Below the pieces are notes generated by a model, which saw nothing but the letters and a program-made list of their open reading frames with translations, searched no databases and had not been told where the DNA came from. Below are positions 35,861 to 46,403 of a stretch of 64,000 nt of DNA, piece by piece (within the stretch, counting starts at the first letter, position 1; every line of letters starts with the position of its first letter). Made by a program: the position numbers and the translations under genes. The stretch is from Lactobacillus crispatus (GTDB lineage Bacteria; Bacillota; Bacilli; Lactobacillales; Lactobacillaceae), in contig NZ_CP072197.1 in NCBI RefSeq assembly GCF_018987235.1, positions 1,054,001-1,118,000 on the forward strand, read 5' to 3'.

Positions 35861-37537
35861 TTAGAATAATCCACTAATTTTACCATTGTTATCAACGTCA
35901 ATGTCTAAGGCTGCAGGATGCTTAGGTAAACCAGGCATATCTAGCACGTGACCAGTAGTGACTACGATAAAACGAGCTCCATTTTTTAAACTAATTCCCT
36001 TTACATGAAGCTTAAAATCAGTTGGAGCACCTAATTCATTCTTATTATCAGTGAATGAATATTGTGTTTTAGCGATAATTACAGGTAAGTTAGCCTTGTC
36101 TAACTTTCTTAATTCTTCGATTTGTTTTTCAGCTTTTTCGCTGTATTCAACTCCGGCTGCATGATAAATCTTAGTGGCGACTTTTTTAATTTTATCTTTA
36201 ACATCGTCATTATCTGCGTATGTTGGAGTTAAATTTGCTGCATTAGAATTAGCTAAATTAATCACAGCTTGAGCAGCTTTAATGCCACCTTTTGAACCTT
36301 CACCATGGTAAGTAACCACTTGAGCTTGAACGGCCTGTTCTTCAATTAATTGCTTAAGTAAAGCGAGTTCTTGTTCAGTATCTGAAGCAAAACGATTGAT
36401 CAAGACAATTACTGGTACATTGTATGAACGCATATTATTCATGTGTCGTTCTAGATTCTTAAATCCTTCTTTCAATGCATCCAAGTTTTCTTCATTTAAA
36501 TGATCAGTTGAGCCTAATGCCTGATATTTTAAAGCACGAACAGTTGCTACAACTACTGCAGCATCGGGCGTCTTGTCCAGATGTCTTGAGACAAAGTCCA
36601 TGAACTTTTGCCCACCAAGATCACTACCAAAGCCGGCCTCAGTTAATACATAGTCGCTTAAATGCAAAGCCAAGTTTGTCGCAATGACGGAATTGGCTCC
36701 ATGTGCGATATTAGCAAAAGGCCCCCCGTGCACTAATGCTGGTGTGTGTTCCAAGGTCTGTACTAAGTTAGGCTTCAGCGCATTAGACAATAGTGCAGCA
36801 ATTGCACCTTGGAATCCTAACTGTTTAACATAAACCGGCTCATCATCTTTAGTGTAGCCAACTAGCATATCACCAATTCTACTCTTTAAGTCGTTGATAT
36901 CTGTTGCTAAACAGAGAATTGCCATTAATTCATTAGCAACAGTAATAGCAAAACTAGCTTGGTGCTCAACACCATTGAATTTAGAGCCTTGACCAACCGT
37001 GATTTTTCTTAAAGCACGGTCATTAACATCAAGCCCACGCTTAAGTAAAATTCGGTCAGGATCAAGATTTAGGCTATTGTCTTGGTAGATGTAGTTATCA
37101 ACTAAAGCTGCAAGTGTGTCAATTGCGGCAGTTAAAGCATGCATATCTCCTGTGAAGTGTAGGTTGATATCTTCCATAGGGATGATTTGTGCTTTCCCAC
37201 CACCTGTAGCACCGCCTTTTAATCCAAAAACAGGTCCCATCGAAGGTTCACGCAAGGCGATCATCGCATTCTGGTGCAACTGATTGTGAATTGCATCCCC
37301 CAAGCCAATTGTAATCGTTGACTTACCTTCCCCAGCGGGAGTAGGAGAAATTGAGGTTACTAATACTAATTTACCTAACTTTTTACTAGCACGAGTCCTG
37401 TTAATGGCTTGCCAAGTAATCTTAGCCTTATCATGACCATAAGGTTCTAAGTCTTCCTCTTTCAAGCCTACCTTAGCGGCTATTTCATTAATAGGTAATT
37501 CTTTGGTTTCTTGTGCGATTTCAATATCTGATTTCAT
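35861..37537 (-). CDS. fhs: formate--tetrahydrofolate ligase
   Basis: 558 residues. ATP-dependent formation of 10-formyl-THF from formate and THF, feeding purine and fMet synthesis. Motifs: [17 protein letters not shown] (P-loop-like), [20 protein letters not shown], and [13 protein letters not shown]. Length is typical. Its ATG overlaps the stop of the upstream small membrane gene by one base (TAATG), so translation is coupled. Confidence 0.95.
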   Translation of the reverse strand: MKSDIEIAQETKELPINEIAAKVGLKEEDLEPYGHDKAKITWQAINRTRASKKLGKLVLVTSISPTPAGEGKSTITIGLGDAIHNQLHQNAMIALREPSMGPVFGLKGGATGGGKAQIIPMEDINLHFTGDMHALTAAIDTLAALVDNYIYQDNSLNLDPDRILLKRGLDVNDRALRKITVGQGSKFNGVEHQASFAITVANELMAILCLATDINDLKSRIGDMLVGYTKDDEPVYVKQLGFQGAIAALLSNALKPNLVQTLEHTPALVHGGPFANIAHGANSVIATNLALHLSDYVLTEAGFGSDLGGQKFMDFVSRHLDKTPDAAVVVATVRALKYQALGSTDHLNEENLDALKEGFKNLERHMNNMRSYNVPVIVLINRFASDTEQELALLKQLIEEQAVQAQVVTYHGEGSKGGIKAAQAVINLANSNAANLTPTYADNDDVKDKIKKVATKIYHAAGVEYSEKAEKQIEELRKLDKANLPVIIAKTQYSFTDNKNELGAPTDFKLHVKGISLKNGARFIVVTTGHVLDMPGLPKHPAALDIDVDNNGKISGLF

Positions 37538-37872
37538 TATTGCTTATTCTTCTTTCTAGACATCATTAAAACAGAATAGCTTTGGTAATCACTTTTTAGT
37601 TGATAAACTTGAAAATTACGCCAACTTGAAAGCAAAGTCATTTGATTGATTTTTACTTTTGAACGATATGGCAACTTGAGTAATATTTTGTCTCCACCCT
37701 TTTGCAAGTAAGAAAAGGACCAAGTATAAACTGCTAAAAGTAAGAAAATGATACCAACTACTATTCCAGGTATACTAATTGCTTTGTTCCCTTCATAGCC
37801 CAAAATAAAGGCGATAAATAGAACGATTAAGAGCCAAGAATAATAGATAATTCCTGCAACTCCTAGAAACAT
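37537..37872 (-). CDS. small membrane protein of unknown function
   Basis: 111 residues with two hydrophobic segments (about 5-22 and 30-52) and a basic cytoplasmic tail. First gene of the fhs-lspA-rluD-carA'-carB' operon; start supported by position just after the upstream spacer. No family recognised. Confidence 0.65.
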   Translation of the reverse strand: MFLGVAGIIYYSWLLIVLFIAFILGYEGNKAISIPGIVVGIIFLLLAVYTWSFSYLQKGGDKILLKLPYRSKVKINQMTLLSSWRNFQVYQLKSDYQSYSVLMMSRKKNKQ

Positions 37873-37950
37873 GAAATGCCGTTTAGATTTTAGAATTTAG
37901 ATCACACCCTATTTATTTAATCATGTCTATTGTATCAAAGATTTAATCAA

Positions 37951-37999
37951 AATAAGAGGGTTGAACTTACAGCAATTAAATATAAGTCCAATCCTCTAT
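37951..37999 (-). terminator. terminator of the surface decarboxylase-like gene
   Basis: Long stem (aagagggttgaactta pairing with ataagtccaatcctct, with a couple of mismatches) followed on the minus strand by a T-rich tract. Confidence 0.8.
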
Positions 38000-38008
38000 C
38001 ACATTTAT

Positions 38009-39695
38009 TTACTTTACTACTGCTATTTCGTCTCTAACCTTTATATTGCTTGAATCGATGCCAGGTTTTTGACCGTGAAGATTAAAGTCTAAATCAACTG
38101 TCGGTTGAAACAGTAAGACATGTGTTGAACCACCAAAGTGGAACATGCCCAATTGCTCACCTTTTTTGACATGCTGTCCAATACGAACAGTAATTTCGTT
38201 GTTTGATACATCTCCCATACCTACGGCTACAAAGCACATCAGGCCTATCTTAGGGTTATCAGCTTGAATAAAGATTACAGCACGTGTTGCAGTTGAAGTT
38301 AAAAAGGCTTGTGAGTCATTAGCAGCTACTGGATCAGCACCATTTGGATTTTCGAAACCTTGACTTAACGCTTCACCATAGTAGCTACCATTGATGTGAT
38401 ATGCTTTAACAATCTTACCACTAACTGGACTGTTCCAACGGTGATAGCTTAAGGCGCTTAAAAATGCCTGATAAATAGTGCCACCCTCGAATTTAGAAGT
38501 CCAAGGATCATTATGAAGTAGATCAAGCAAGGAATATGGGTGCCCCTTGATCCAAAACTTATTTTTCAAAGGAACATGCTCTACTTCTTTTGAGTTAGAT
38601 TGAGAAGTTGTTGATGTATTTCCTGGATAATCACCAGTTTTCGTATCATCAGTGTCTGAACCTAGTGAAATGTACGTGATCTTAATAGGTTCAAAGTGAT
38701 CATCACCATGTTTAACAACTTCAACAGCTTTGGCATTTCGATTTGGAGTATAACCTTGAATTTCTGGGGCATTGTATTCACTAAAACTACTAATTGTCCA
38801 GTTACTATACTTAATCACCTTCCCTGTTACTTCATCTAATGTCGCAGTTCTCGTTAGCGTTATCAATTGACTAGCATCAATGGTACTGCCATCAGGTCTG
38901 ACTACCGTAATTTGACGTTTGATCATTTCGTTTAAATCATTTTGACTAACACCAGTTAGATAATTCTTACTTGGATTATCTGGCAACTTATCAGTTGACT
39001 GCTTTGGACCATTTGGTGTGATAACTATTACTTTATGCTTCAAATGAATATCAATTGGATCATTGTCAGAAGCTTTAAATTTATAGCTGGTTGGTAACAT
39101 ACTTACTAATTCATAACCTGCGGGGATGATAAAGTCACCATCATGATAGGTTAGTTTCTTCAGCTTGGCCTTGACCGATTTCTGCCTTATTAGCATTGGC
39201 ATCCTGGTTAGGCTGAACTTCGATTGGCTTAGCAGTTGCACTAGGCTGCTCTACCCCCCCATTTTGAGTTTGAACATTAGAATTTTTTACTTTGCTTTCA
39301 ACTAATTGTCTAGCTTTAATAGTTGATTCGGGTTTAGAGACTGTCAAATTATTTTCTGTATGATTTTCAACAGAATTATCTGCAGTATTATCGTTTTCTT
39401 GAGAAGTTGGTTCAGCAGCCTTACCAGAAACATCATCTGTTTTATCTTTATTTAAACCAGCTTGCACAGAAGAATCTGCTTTCTTCTGTACTACTTTCGC
39501 AGTTTGCACACCGCTATCTACCGTACTTGCTTGTACAGTATTTGTATTAATCGCACCAACGTAAAACAAAGTTGATAACAACACTGAAGTGACACCGATA
39601 GATAATTTACGTATTCCAAAATGCTGAACTTGATCCGCATTTTGCTGTAATTCATTTTTCAGTGTTTTCTTTCCTGTCAAAGTCATATCAATCAT
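38009..39695 (-). pseudogene. frameshifted surface protein with YSIRK signal and pyruvoyl-decarboxylase domain
   Basis: Two overlapping frames make one gene. The first (39695 to about 39141) encodes a YSIRK-like export signal (HFGIRKLSIGVTSVLLSTLF) and a Ser/Asn/Gln-rich linker; the second (to 38009) encodes Mub-like beta repeats (PAGYELVSMLP) and then a domain of the phosphatidylserine decarboxylase superfamily (SYHRWNSPVSG, TATRAVIFIQADNP, FHFGGSTHVLLF). The Gly-Ser cleavage site that yields the pyruvoyl group is retained, while the usual His in YHRWH is Asn. One surplus base near 39150 (gaagaaact for gaagaact) joins the frames. No LPXTG motif follows. Repaired length about 562 residues. 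Substrate unknown. Confidence 0.72.
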
Positions 39696-39828
39696 TCTTC
39701 CTTATGTATGAATAAATTTTTCACATCATTATCTAGCAATTGTTATTATAATCTTGTTTGTAGTTATCGTATCAATGAAACACAACACAAAAGCTCTGGT
39801 CTTATTTTTAATAAAATTTCAGATTAAA

Positions 39829-39858
39829 AAAGCCGCGTCCGGTTTAGGGATGCGACTC
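39829..39858 (-). terminator. terminator of the first Sel1-repeat gene
   Basis: On the minus strand gtcgcatcc / ggacgcggc (with G-U pairs) closes a 7-base loop and is followed by six T, 10 bases after the stop. Confidence 0.85.
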
Positions 39859-39868
39859 GTCGATGTTA

Positions 39869-40447
39869 TTAATTTTTTAAATATTCATCTAGTCTTTGTA
39901 AAATCTCGGCTCTTAGTGATTCAATTCTCTTAGCTATTGATTGCCACATGAATTTATCTTCAAAGCGGTCACAATAAGAGTAATATTCAGCTTCATTTAT
40001 GTATTCTAATGCAGATAATGGATCTTCATCTGTACCATACCCTTTGTACAAACATAGCGCTAAACGATAATAAATATCTGATTTAATATCATCATCAATA
40101 CCAGATTTATTAGCAAAATCTTCTGCTTTGATATAGTACTCAAGAGCCAAGTTGTAATTTTGTTTTATTGCATCTCCATAGAAGTAACTATCTCCTACTT
40201 TATAACAGGCTTCTGCACTACCGTCATCTGCGGCAATCTTAAAGCAGTAAAACGCCTTCTTGTAATCACGCTTCCCTGTACGACCATATTCATAAATATA
40301 GCCCAAATTACAGATAGCTTGAGTGTTACCTAGCTTTGCTGCATATTCATAATATTTTTGTGCTTTTAGGTAATCACCATTGCGGTAGGCCTCAGCGCCT
40401 ATATCTAATAATTTATTTGATTTTTGTAATTTATCGTCTTCATCCAT
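39869..40447 (-). CDS. Sel1-like repeat (TPR) protein 1
   Basis: 192 residues of Sel1-like/TPR helical repeats (AYRNGDYLKAQKYYEYAAKLGN, AICNLGYIYEYGRTGKRDYKKAFYCFKIAADDGS, and others). No signal peptide. About three quarters of residues match the second Sel1 protein at 43.0-43.6 kb, so they are duplicates flanking a small accessory block. Sel1 proteins scaffold protein contacts; the partner is unknown. Confidence 0.8.
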   Translation of the reverse strand: MDEDDKLQKSNKLLDIGAEAYRNGDYLKAQKYYEYAAKLGNTQAICNLGYIYEYGRTGKRDYKKAFYCFKIAADDGSAEACYKVGDSYFYGDAIKQNYNLALEYYIKAEDFANKSGIDDDIKSDIYYRLALCLYKGYGTDEDPLSALEYINEAEYYSYCDRFEDKFMWQSIAKRIESLRAEILQRLDEYLKN

Positions 40448-40487
40448 TATTCTGTCCTGATTATATCAAAATCTCTGAAAACCATGT

Positions 40488-41060
40488 TTATCGATAATTT
40501 AACACCATATCGATTATATCCTGTGCTTGCTGCAAATCTGCAGAACTGATCACTTTGACTTTATCTGGTATTTTAAAATCTTTATAATAGCCAACAAAAC
40601 GTTTAATTATATCCATATTCACTGAATATTCTCGATCACGATTGCGCTGCACAAGAGTTTTTAATGCATGATCTAGAGACTCCTCACTGAATGGATCTTT
40701 GGAGTCCAATAATGGCTTAAAACAATCAATGACATATACTTGATAATCGACTGGCACTCTTTTCAGAATATCGCTGATTGGATTGAATCCATGACCAGCC
40801 AGATTCGTATTATCTATGACAGTTGGCAACTTATTCTGCAAACGTGTGTCTAGTTCTTCATAAAAAATATGCCATACAATTGATTCTGTTTGCGGGACAA
40901 AATTTATCTGAGTGTGACCATTATTAGAATTGATCCCATTTAGGCGAATTCTAATTTCATCTCCAGAAATAGTATAGTTTTGTAAATTATTCATCTTAAT
41001 AAAACTAGATTTACCAGACGCTTGTGGTCCTAGCATTAAGATTAAAGGTATCTTTTTCAT
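40488..41060 (-). CDS. P-loop kinase (AAA_33/polynucleotide kinase type)
   Basis: 190 residues. Walker A GPQASGKSS at about residues 9-17, then ISGDEIR and the VIDNTNLAGHGF segment, typical of the T4 polynucleotide kinase/zeta-like P-loop kinases. Substrate not evident. ATG 41060 lies 1 base after the stop of the lipoprotein gene, implying coupling; the longer frame to 41174 overlaps that gene. Confidence 0.72.
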   Translation of the reverse strand: MKKIPLILMLGPQASGKSSFIKMNNLQNYTISGDEIRIRLNGINSNNGHTQINFVPQTESIVWHIFYEELDTRLQNKLPTVIDNTNLAGHGFNPISDILKRVPVDYQVYVIDCFKPLLDSKDPFSEESLDHALKTLVQRNRDREYSVNMDIIKRFVGYYKDFKIPDKVKVISSADLQQAQDIIDMVLNYR

Positions 41061-41061
41061 T

Positions 41062-42090
41062 TTATTGGTCATCCTGATAGAATAAATCTCTAAATTTCTT
41101 GTGTTTATACTGTTGTGCAAGTTGCGGTGTCTTCCAAGCAACACTATTTGTCCATAGTCCTGCACCCTCACCAATAACTACAACTGACTGACCGTTTTCA
41201 GTATGAGCACCATAATAAATACCATCACCAGCACCTTGCATCCAGGTACGGACATTCAAGTAATCAATGTTATGGATCTTCTTCCCTATCATCTGTGCCA
41301 TGCCCCAATTCTTAGTAGCATTTCTATAAGACCTGGACATGTCGCTATATAAATGCTCGTTAGCAAATTTAACGTTAATTTTATGTAACTCTAGTGAACT
41401 GTAGCCATCATTGATTTTATTTTGACTAATCTTAATAGTTTCTAGTTTGTCATCATCAGCAGGATAAGTATACCAAGTTCCTTGTAGTTCTTTTGGTACA
41501 TTTAATAGTCCATCATCTCCAGGCAAGTTAGATTTTTTACCAGTAGAATTCGAAGAAGCATTATTAGAATCTGAACGTTCATCGTTAACTTTGGCATTTT
41601 TAGCCAAGCTATTCACCAACTTGTCTGAATCCCGTTTGTTCAAATAAGCAATCATTTCTTTCATGGTAACTGATTCTAGCTTTTTACCATTTAAAAAGAG
41701 ATAATAAATATTTTTACTATTTACTTGTTTCAGAGTATATCCTGCATTTTCGGAAACCATGTAGGCTACTCCGCTACCTTCATTCATATATGAATAATCT
41801 GATTGATTCTTCAAGTCAACTTCGAGCCCGTTTTGCTTGCCATCAAGCAAAGCCTTATTCCAACTGCCAGAGTAACGATTACCTGCATACGCAACTACAA
41901 CTGCAACAGTTTTTTGTGGAGTTAAGTCCTGAGCAGATAAATGCCTCATTCTTGTAGGCTTTTTATTATTTTTAACAGTTTTTGTAGTTGCATTTTTCTT
42001 TGGTGCAGTATTTTGCTTAGAGTTTTGACTGCATCCCGTTAAAGCTAAGCCAGCTAACAAAACTAACGATAGTTTCCCGATTTTTTTCAT
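41062..42090 (-). CDS. lipoprotein of unknown function
   Basis: 342 residues with signal peptide and lipobox LTGC (Cys 20), a Lys/Asn/Ser-rich spacer (about 21-50), and C-terminal region with VPKELQGTWYTYPAD, which recurs in lactobacillar lipoproteins. No catalytic motif. It precedes the P-loop kinase gene with 1 base between. Confidence 0.7.
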   Translation of the reverse strand: MKKIGKLSLVLLAGLALTGCSQNSKQNTAPKKNATTKTVKNNKKPTRMRHLSAQDLTPQKTVAVVVAYAGNRYSGSWNKALLDGKQNGLEVDLKNQSDYSYMNEGSGVAYMVSENAGYTLKQVNSKNIYYLFLNGKKLESVTMKEMIAYLNKRDSDKLVNSLAKNAKVNDERSDSNNASSNSTGKKSNLPGDDGLLNVPKELQGTWYTYPADDDKLETIKISQNKINDGYSSLELHKINVKFANEHLYSDMSRSYRNATKNWGMAQMIGKKIHNIDYLNVRTWMQGAGDGIYYGAHTENGQSVVVIGEGAGLWTNSVAWKTPQLAQQYKHKKFRDLFYQDDQ

Positions 42091-42264
42091 TTCATCCTCA
42101 ACTTTCTAATCAACAATATTTTATCATTTATTTACCAGCTAAAAAGTGTCCAGAGAAAATGTTTCTAGCTGTCATTATACTTTCAGCTATTAAAGCACTA
42201 CAATAGTGTGTACAGGGATACAGTCAAAGTAGCTGCAATTCTAAATATTGGAAAGGAAGATTTC

Positions 42265-42477
42265 ATGAAATATCTATCAAGAAATCAAGCAGAGCAATGG
42301 CTGAATCAACATACGCTTTACGGTCAAAAGAAAAATGGTTTCACCAATAAATTTATGAGAACGTTAAAGAATAGCTATCGTTTGGTTCCTGATAAAGATA
42401 GCATCTTCGGCAAGAAATACAGCATGCGCGAATTAAAAGAATATGCGAATGATGTAAATCCTAGACAAATCGCTTAA
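42265..42477 (+). CDS. small hypothetical protein
   Basis: 70 residues, basic, cytoplasmic (KYLSRNQAEQWLNQHTLYG...). The ATG at 42265 follows AAAGGAAG at 6 bases. Upstream 42091-42264 holds the divergent promoters. No family recognised. Confidence 0.6.
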   Translation: MKYLSRNQAEQWLNQHTLYGQKKNGFTNKFMRTLKNSYRLVPDKDSIFGKKYSMRELKEYANDVNPRQIA

Positions 42478-42479
42478 GC

Positions 42480-42512
42480 AAAAAGGGCACCACTTCAATG
42501 TGATGCCCTTTT
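42480..42512. terminator. bidirectional terminator
   Basis: Arms aaaagggcaccac / gtgatgccctttt with a short loop, between the small plus-strand gene and the HIRAN gene. Confidence 0.8.
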
Positions 42513-42513
42513 A

Positions 42514-42960
42514 TTATGCTCTCATATAAACTTTTACTACTAAATACAAACGCTTGCCGTCCCAATGAAAAGTCTTGGTTTTGCCAAACAACAAATTGCC
42601 TTCATCCATCAAACGACTTAAGATCAAATTATTGCTTCTAGGTAAATAGCCTAGCTTAAGTCCGCCAGTTGTGTGCACGCTAATTGCATGCTCGTCGAAT
42701 TCATTATTGGGCTCACGCATTAAAACCAGCGGATCATTTTCATGCAGTTTTGGCACAACGTGATCTGCTAAATCAAGGTACTGACTGCCAGCTAATTCGC
42801 AGCCATATAGAAAAACGTCACGTGCGTTGCTGGAATTACTATATTGAAGCCGCTTGAGTTCGTCCACTTGCGTTTGCAACTTTTCGACCTGATCAAGTAA
42901 GTCTTCAAAAATATTTTGTGGTGGAACATGGATAGTATCGTTAGGATTGTGGAATTGCAT
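42514..42960 (-). CDS. HIRAN-domain protein
   Basis: 148 residues: N-terminal coiled coil (EDLLDQVEKLQTQVDELKR) and C-terminal HIRAN domain (LMREPNNEFDEHAISVH, LGYLPRSNN). HIRAN domains bind DNA 3' ends or damaged forks and are often found next to SNF2 helicases; here it stands alone in an accessory region. Confidence 0.8.
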   Translation of the reverse strand: MQFHNPNDTIHVPPQNIFEDLLDQVEKLQTQVDELKRLQYSNSSNARDVFLYGCELAGSQYLDLADHVVPKLHENDPLVLMREPNNEFDEHAISVHTTGGLKLGYLPRSNNLILSRLMDEGNLLFGKTKTFHWDGKRLYLVVKVYMRA

Positions 42961-43044
42961 AGGTGTAGTCCTTTCTATGGTTGAGTTTTATTTTTCAATG
43001 ACCTGATAAAAAATCATAATTGTATTAGTTGTAGTTATTTGTAG

Positions 43045-43620
43045 TTATTTGTTTTCTAATGCTTCATCCAAGCTGTGTTTAATCTCGCTTCTTAATAATT
43101 CAATTCTCTTAGCTATTGATTGCCACATGAATTTATCAGTAAAACGATCACAATAAGAATAAAATTCAGCTTCATTAATATAGTGAAATGCGATTAATAT
43201 ATCTTGATCCGTGCCATATCCTTTATACCAGCATAAGGCCAAGCGATAATAAATATCTGACATAATATCATCATCGTCGTTTGTTTCATTAAGAAGTTGC
43301 ACAGCTTCTTGATAATATTCGAATGCTAGACCATAGTCTTTCTCTCCTGCATCCCCGTAAAAATAAATATCGCCAACTTTATAGCAAGCTTCTGCACTAC
43401 CACTATCTGCAGCTTTCTTAAAACAATAGAAAGCCTTCTCATAGTCTCGCTTACCAGTGCGGCCATATTCATAAATGTAACCTAGATTGCACATAGCTTG
43501 AACATTTCCAAGTTTAGCTGCTTGAGTATAGTACTCTTGTGCTGTCACATAATCACCTTTGCGGTATGCCTTAGCACCGATATTTAATAATTCATTTGAT
43601 TTTTGAAAATTCTCGTCCAT
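43045..43620 (-). CDS. Sel1-like repeat (TPR) protein 2
   Basis: 191 residues, paralogue of the protein at 39.9-40.4 kb, with the same repeat order and the strongly conserved YIYEYGRTGKRDY and DRFTDKFMWQSIAKRIELL stretches. It lies 8 bases after the gene upstream of it (43.6-44.3 kb), suggesting cotranscription. Confidence 0.8.
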   Translation of the reverse strand: MDENFQKSNELLNIGAKAYRKGDYVTAQEYYTQAAKLGNVQAMCNLGYIYEYGRTGKRDYEKAFYCFKKAADSGSAEACYKVGDIYFYGDAGEKDYGLAFEYYQEAVQLLNETNDDDDIMSDIYYRLALCWYKGYGTDQDILIAFHYINEAEFYSYCDRFTDKFMWQSIAKRIELLRSEIKHSLDEALENK

Positions 43621-43628
43621 TTTATGCC

Positions 43629-44333
43629 TTATTCTTTAGCTAAATTCTTAAGTATTTTATCAATCTCTTGTTGATGTAAATGATGATTGAACTTTTTATG
43701 CAAGCGATTGACTTCTTGAATTAACTTTTGCTTTTTAACTTCATCTTCTTTACTCAGTTTCGGTGGACGTGGTTCATCACCATATATGAAGTCCTCGAAT
43801 TCTTCATATGAGCTAAAAGATTCCTCTAGGCCCTCATCTATTTCTTTGTCGGCTGCTTCCAACTCCTTAACCGCCTCGGGCAATTTTTCCTGTTCAACTC
43901 CGAAAAAAGATGCATCCCACAAAATCTCAATTATCAAATCATTAAGATAATATTGTGTCATTTCTGTATCAGCTACCCAGTAACCCATGATTTCTTCTTG
44001 AGGAGTATATTCAATCCCATAGTTGGGTGCTTCAACGCCTTTTTCTTGAAGATCAGCTACAGTACACAGTCCACGATTTGGGTCTAATTTGTAACTACCC
44101 AAATATTCATACATGTAAAAAATCATTTGTCTATCATTTGGCTTGACTTCCATGGTTTCGAGACGTTCTATATATTTTCCAATAACTTTATTTGCTCTTT
44201 CTTTTGCTTGAGCAATTGTTAGATCATCATCAAAACTATCCAATTTGTTAGGATGCTCATAGAAAAACTTTCGCAGTAATTCTTTTTTATCCATCTCACG
44301 CAATGTCTCTTGGACTGTTTTCATCTGCATCAC
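43629..44333 (-). CDS. hypothetical acidic protein
   Basis: 234 residues, charged, helical, with an acidic stretch around 160-195 (KEIDEGLEESFSSYEEFEDF) and a basic C-terminus. No family recognised with certainty. A ribosome site AAGGTGATG lies before the start. Likely cotranscribed with the Sel1-repeat gene downstream. Confidence 0.65.
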   Translation of the reverse strand: MMQMKTVQETLREMDKKELLRKFFYEHPNKLDSFDDDLTIAQAKERANKVIGKYIERLETMEVKPNDRQMIFYMYEYLGSYKLDPNRGLCTVADLQEKGVEAPNYGIEYTPQEEIMGYWVADTEMTQYYLNDLIIEILWDASFFGVEQEKLPEAVKELEAADKEIDEGLEESFSSYEEFEDFIYGDEPRPPKLSKEDEVKKQKLIQEVNRLHKKFNHHLHQQEIDKILKNLAKE

Positions 44334-44442
44334 CTTCCTTATATTGAATCATAACTAGATTATATTTGTTCATCGCCCATCAAACTACATTTTATATTGA
44401 AAAAATCCATGCACGATTAAAATATTGCACATGAATTTTCCG

Positions 44443-45039
44443 TTAATCAAATATTTTTCTTTTAGGTGTAAAAATCTTTAGCTGATGATTATCATAGTGA
44501 TGGTAAACTTTGATAACATCATCATAGTTAATTTGCCAAATACAGCCTTGAATCCATTGACCATCTTTTTTTACATCAAAAATATGTTGCCAAGATTGTT
44601 CGATTATCTTTCGTTTTTCAAGTTCTGGAAGAGCCTCAATTCTGTCATCTACCTTAGAATACTTTTCAGAATCCATATCATCTGGAGGTACAAAACCATC
44701 CATTAAAACTACATGCCATAGATCAAAATCGCTTAATAAAATTTTATTTGCAGGCAATTCTAACTCGATACAAGCTTGATTTGAATAATACCTATTTTTG
44801 GAAACAGTGCGGTCATCTTGCGCATACCAACATCAGATAGGTGTAGTTGCATTTTCCGGAGGTAAAGAAATTTTTTCTTGCATCTGTTTAGCCATCCAGC
44901 GATAGGCTTTAGTAAATTCATCTTCTAGTAAATGATCACGAGGATGAAGTAACTGTGATAAATTTTCGTTGGTATAATAAACACCATTCTTTTTGATTTG
45001 CAACCACACTGACCATGGTTGGATTGTCCATACTTTAAT
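44443..45039 (-). pseudogene. DUF3841-family gene with lost start and nonsense codon
   Basis: Read through, the frame gives about 198 residues beginning IKVWTIQPWSVW, typical of DUF3841. The codon at the start position is ATT (45039-45037) behind a G-rich ribosome site, where ATG would be expected. At about 44832 a TGA interrupts the motif PI*CWYAQDD, where the family has Trp (TGG to TGA). Downstream 104 codons are open. Two inactivating point changes make it a pseudogene. Confidence 0.75.
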
Positions 45040-45154
45040 GTTATATTCCCCCCTCCAACACCAGACGCGATAACTACCAATTTATTTTTTGATATTGATC
45101 AAATCTTTTTGAAAAATGGTTTTCATTAACTTTTCGGAATCATATCTGCCATGG

Positions 45155-46381
45155 TTACATATCTTTGACTCTAATATTAACTTTGTATTTAATGGGTTCA
45201 ATTTGTACTAAATCATCCTTAAATGGATTTTTGATTTTATAAATAGTCGGTTGATTATCAATACTAAAAACATAGTAGATCCAATAATTAGTCAATTTCA
45301 ATGCATGTTGTCTTTCATTTTCTGTCAGAACAAAATGAAATTTATCACTAGGCTGAGCATTGGTACTTTTGACTTCTATTTGACGCTCAGTACCATCTTT
45401 GTCATAAGATAGAATATCGTATCCAATTGCATCAGATTCTTGAGATTGCCATTTTATTCGTCTTTGTAAATCAGGATGATTACTCAGCCTTTTTCTCTCA
45501 TATTCAAGTACTTGTTTTTCTCCAGTATATCCAATAACAATGTTTGTCTTTTGTTTCTGAACGTAGTCTATTTTTGAAATACCTTGACTATATTTTTTTA
45601 CTTTTCGAGAGTTAAATTTTACAGCTTGCTTTTCATAAACAATTGGCTCTTTAATGATTGTTTTATTATCTATATCGGGAGTTAATAACTGGTACTTTTC
45701 CTGTATCTGTTCCTTGTTTTCCTTACCTAGAGCAAAAGCTTGCGGAAACAAATGGTATAAATAATTACCAAACTTAATATTATTCCAGTTCTGCATAGCT
45801 TTATCTTCAGATTTTAAATCTAAGAGTAATTTTTGTTTTTCAAATCTAGTAAGATTCTTAGATACATCGTCTTCATAAAATTGATATGTAAAAAAGTTTA
45901 GCATTCTATCTGAAAAAATATTGAGATATTTATCAGGGTAATATACAGATAAAATCTTCATCTTTACCATTGTTGCTAAGGGATGCTTTTGGATAGCCTC
46001 TTCATCTCCTGCCTTTCCTAATTCGATTAGGTCTGCAATTGCATTTCTTAGCTTATCAAAAGAAAACTTTAAATTCGGATTATTCTGAGGTATTCGCCAA
46101 ACCTTATTTATAAGATACTTGTGTTTTTCTTGACTGTAATAAATTCCAAATTTTGAAGCAGTTGCGCCTTTAATACTGCCTAAACCAATTAGCTCTCTTT
46201 CTAAACGATTACAAAAAGTATCTTTTTTACCCTTTCCCTCACAATAATCATCTAATGTCATTTGGTTTCTAATGTATTCAACAGGATAAGAATTAACAAA
46301 GTTTTCTCTTAAGTCCTCTAAAATTTGATCATTTGAAGTATATGTATCTAATTTATAATCAAATTCACTTAGTTTGCGCAT
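45155..46381 (-). CDS. DUF3883-domain protein, putative restriction-type nuclease
   Basis: 408 residues. The C-terminal ~110 residues match DUF3883 (KQVLEYERKRL, GYDILSYDKDGTERQIEVKST), a PD-(D/E)xK-like fold with the ExK residues in QIEVKST. The N-terminal part is helical and unassigned. It sits 22 bases after the Mrr-like gene in the same direction, so the two form a likely unit. Function in DNA restriction is inferred from neighbours and fold. Confidence 0.75.
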   Translation of the reverse strand: MRKLSEFDYKLDTYTSNDQILEDLRENFVNSYPVEYIRNQMTLDDYCEGKGKKDTFCNRLERELIGLGSIKGATASKFGIYYSQEKHKYLINKVWRIPQNNPNLKFSFDKLRNAIADLIELGKAGDEEAIQKHPLATMVKMKILSVYYPDKYLNIFSDRMLNFFTYQFYEDDVSKNLTRFEKQKLLLDLKSEDKAMQNWNNIKFGNYLYHLFPQAFALGKENKEQIQEKYQLLTPDIDNKTIIKEPIVYEKQAVKFNSRKVKKYSQGISKIDYVQKQKTNIVIGYTGEKQVLEYERKRLSNHPDLQRRIKWQSQESDAIGYDILSYDKDGTERQIEVKSTNAQPSDKFHFVLTENERQHALKLTNYWIYYVFSIDNQPTIYKIKNPFKDDLVQIEPIKYKVNIRVKDM

Positions 46382-46403
46382 AATCTTTTGCTTTCTAATA
46401 CAA

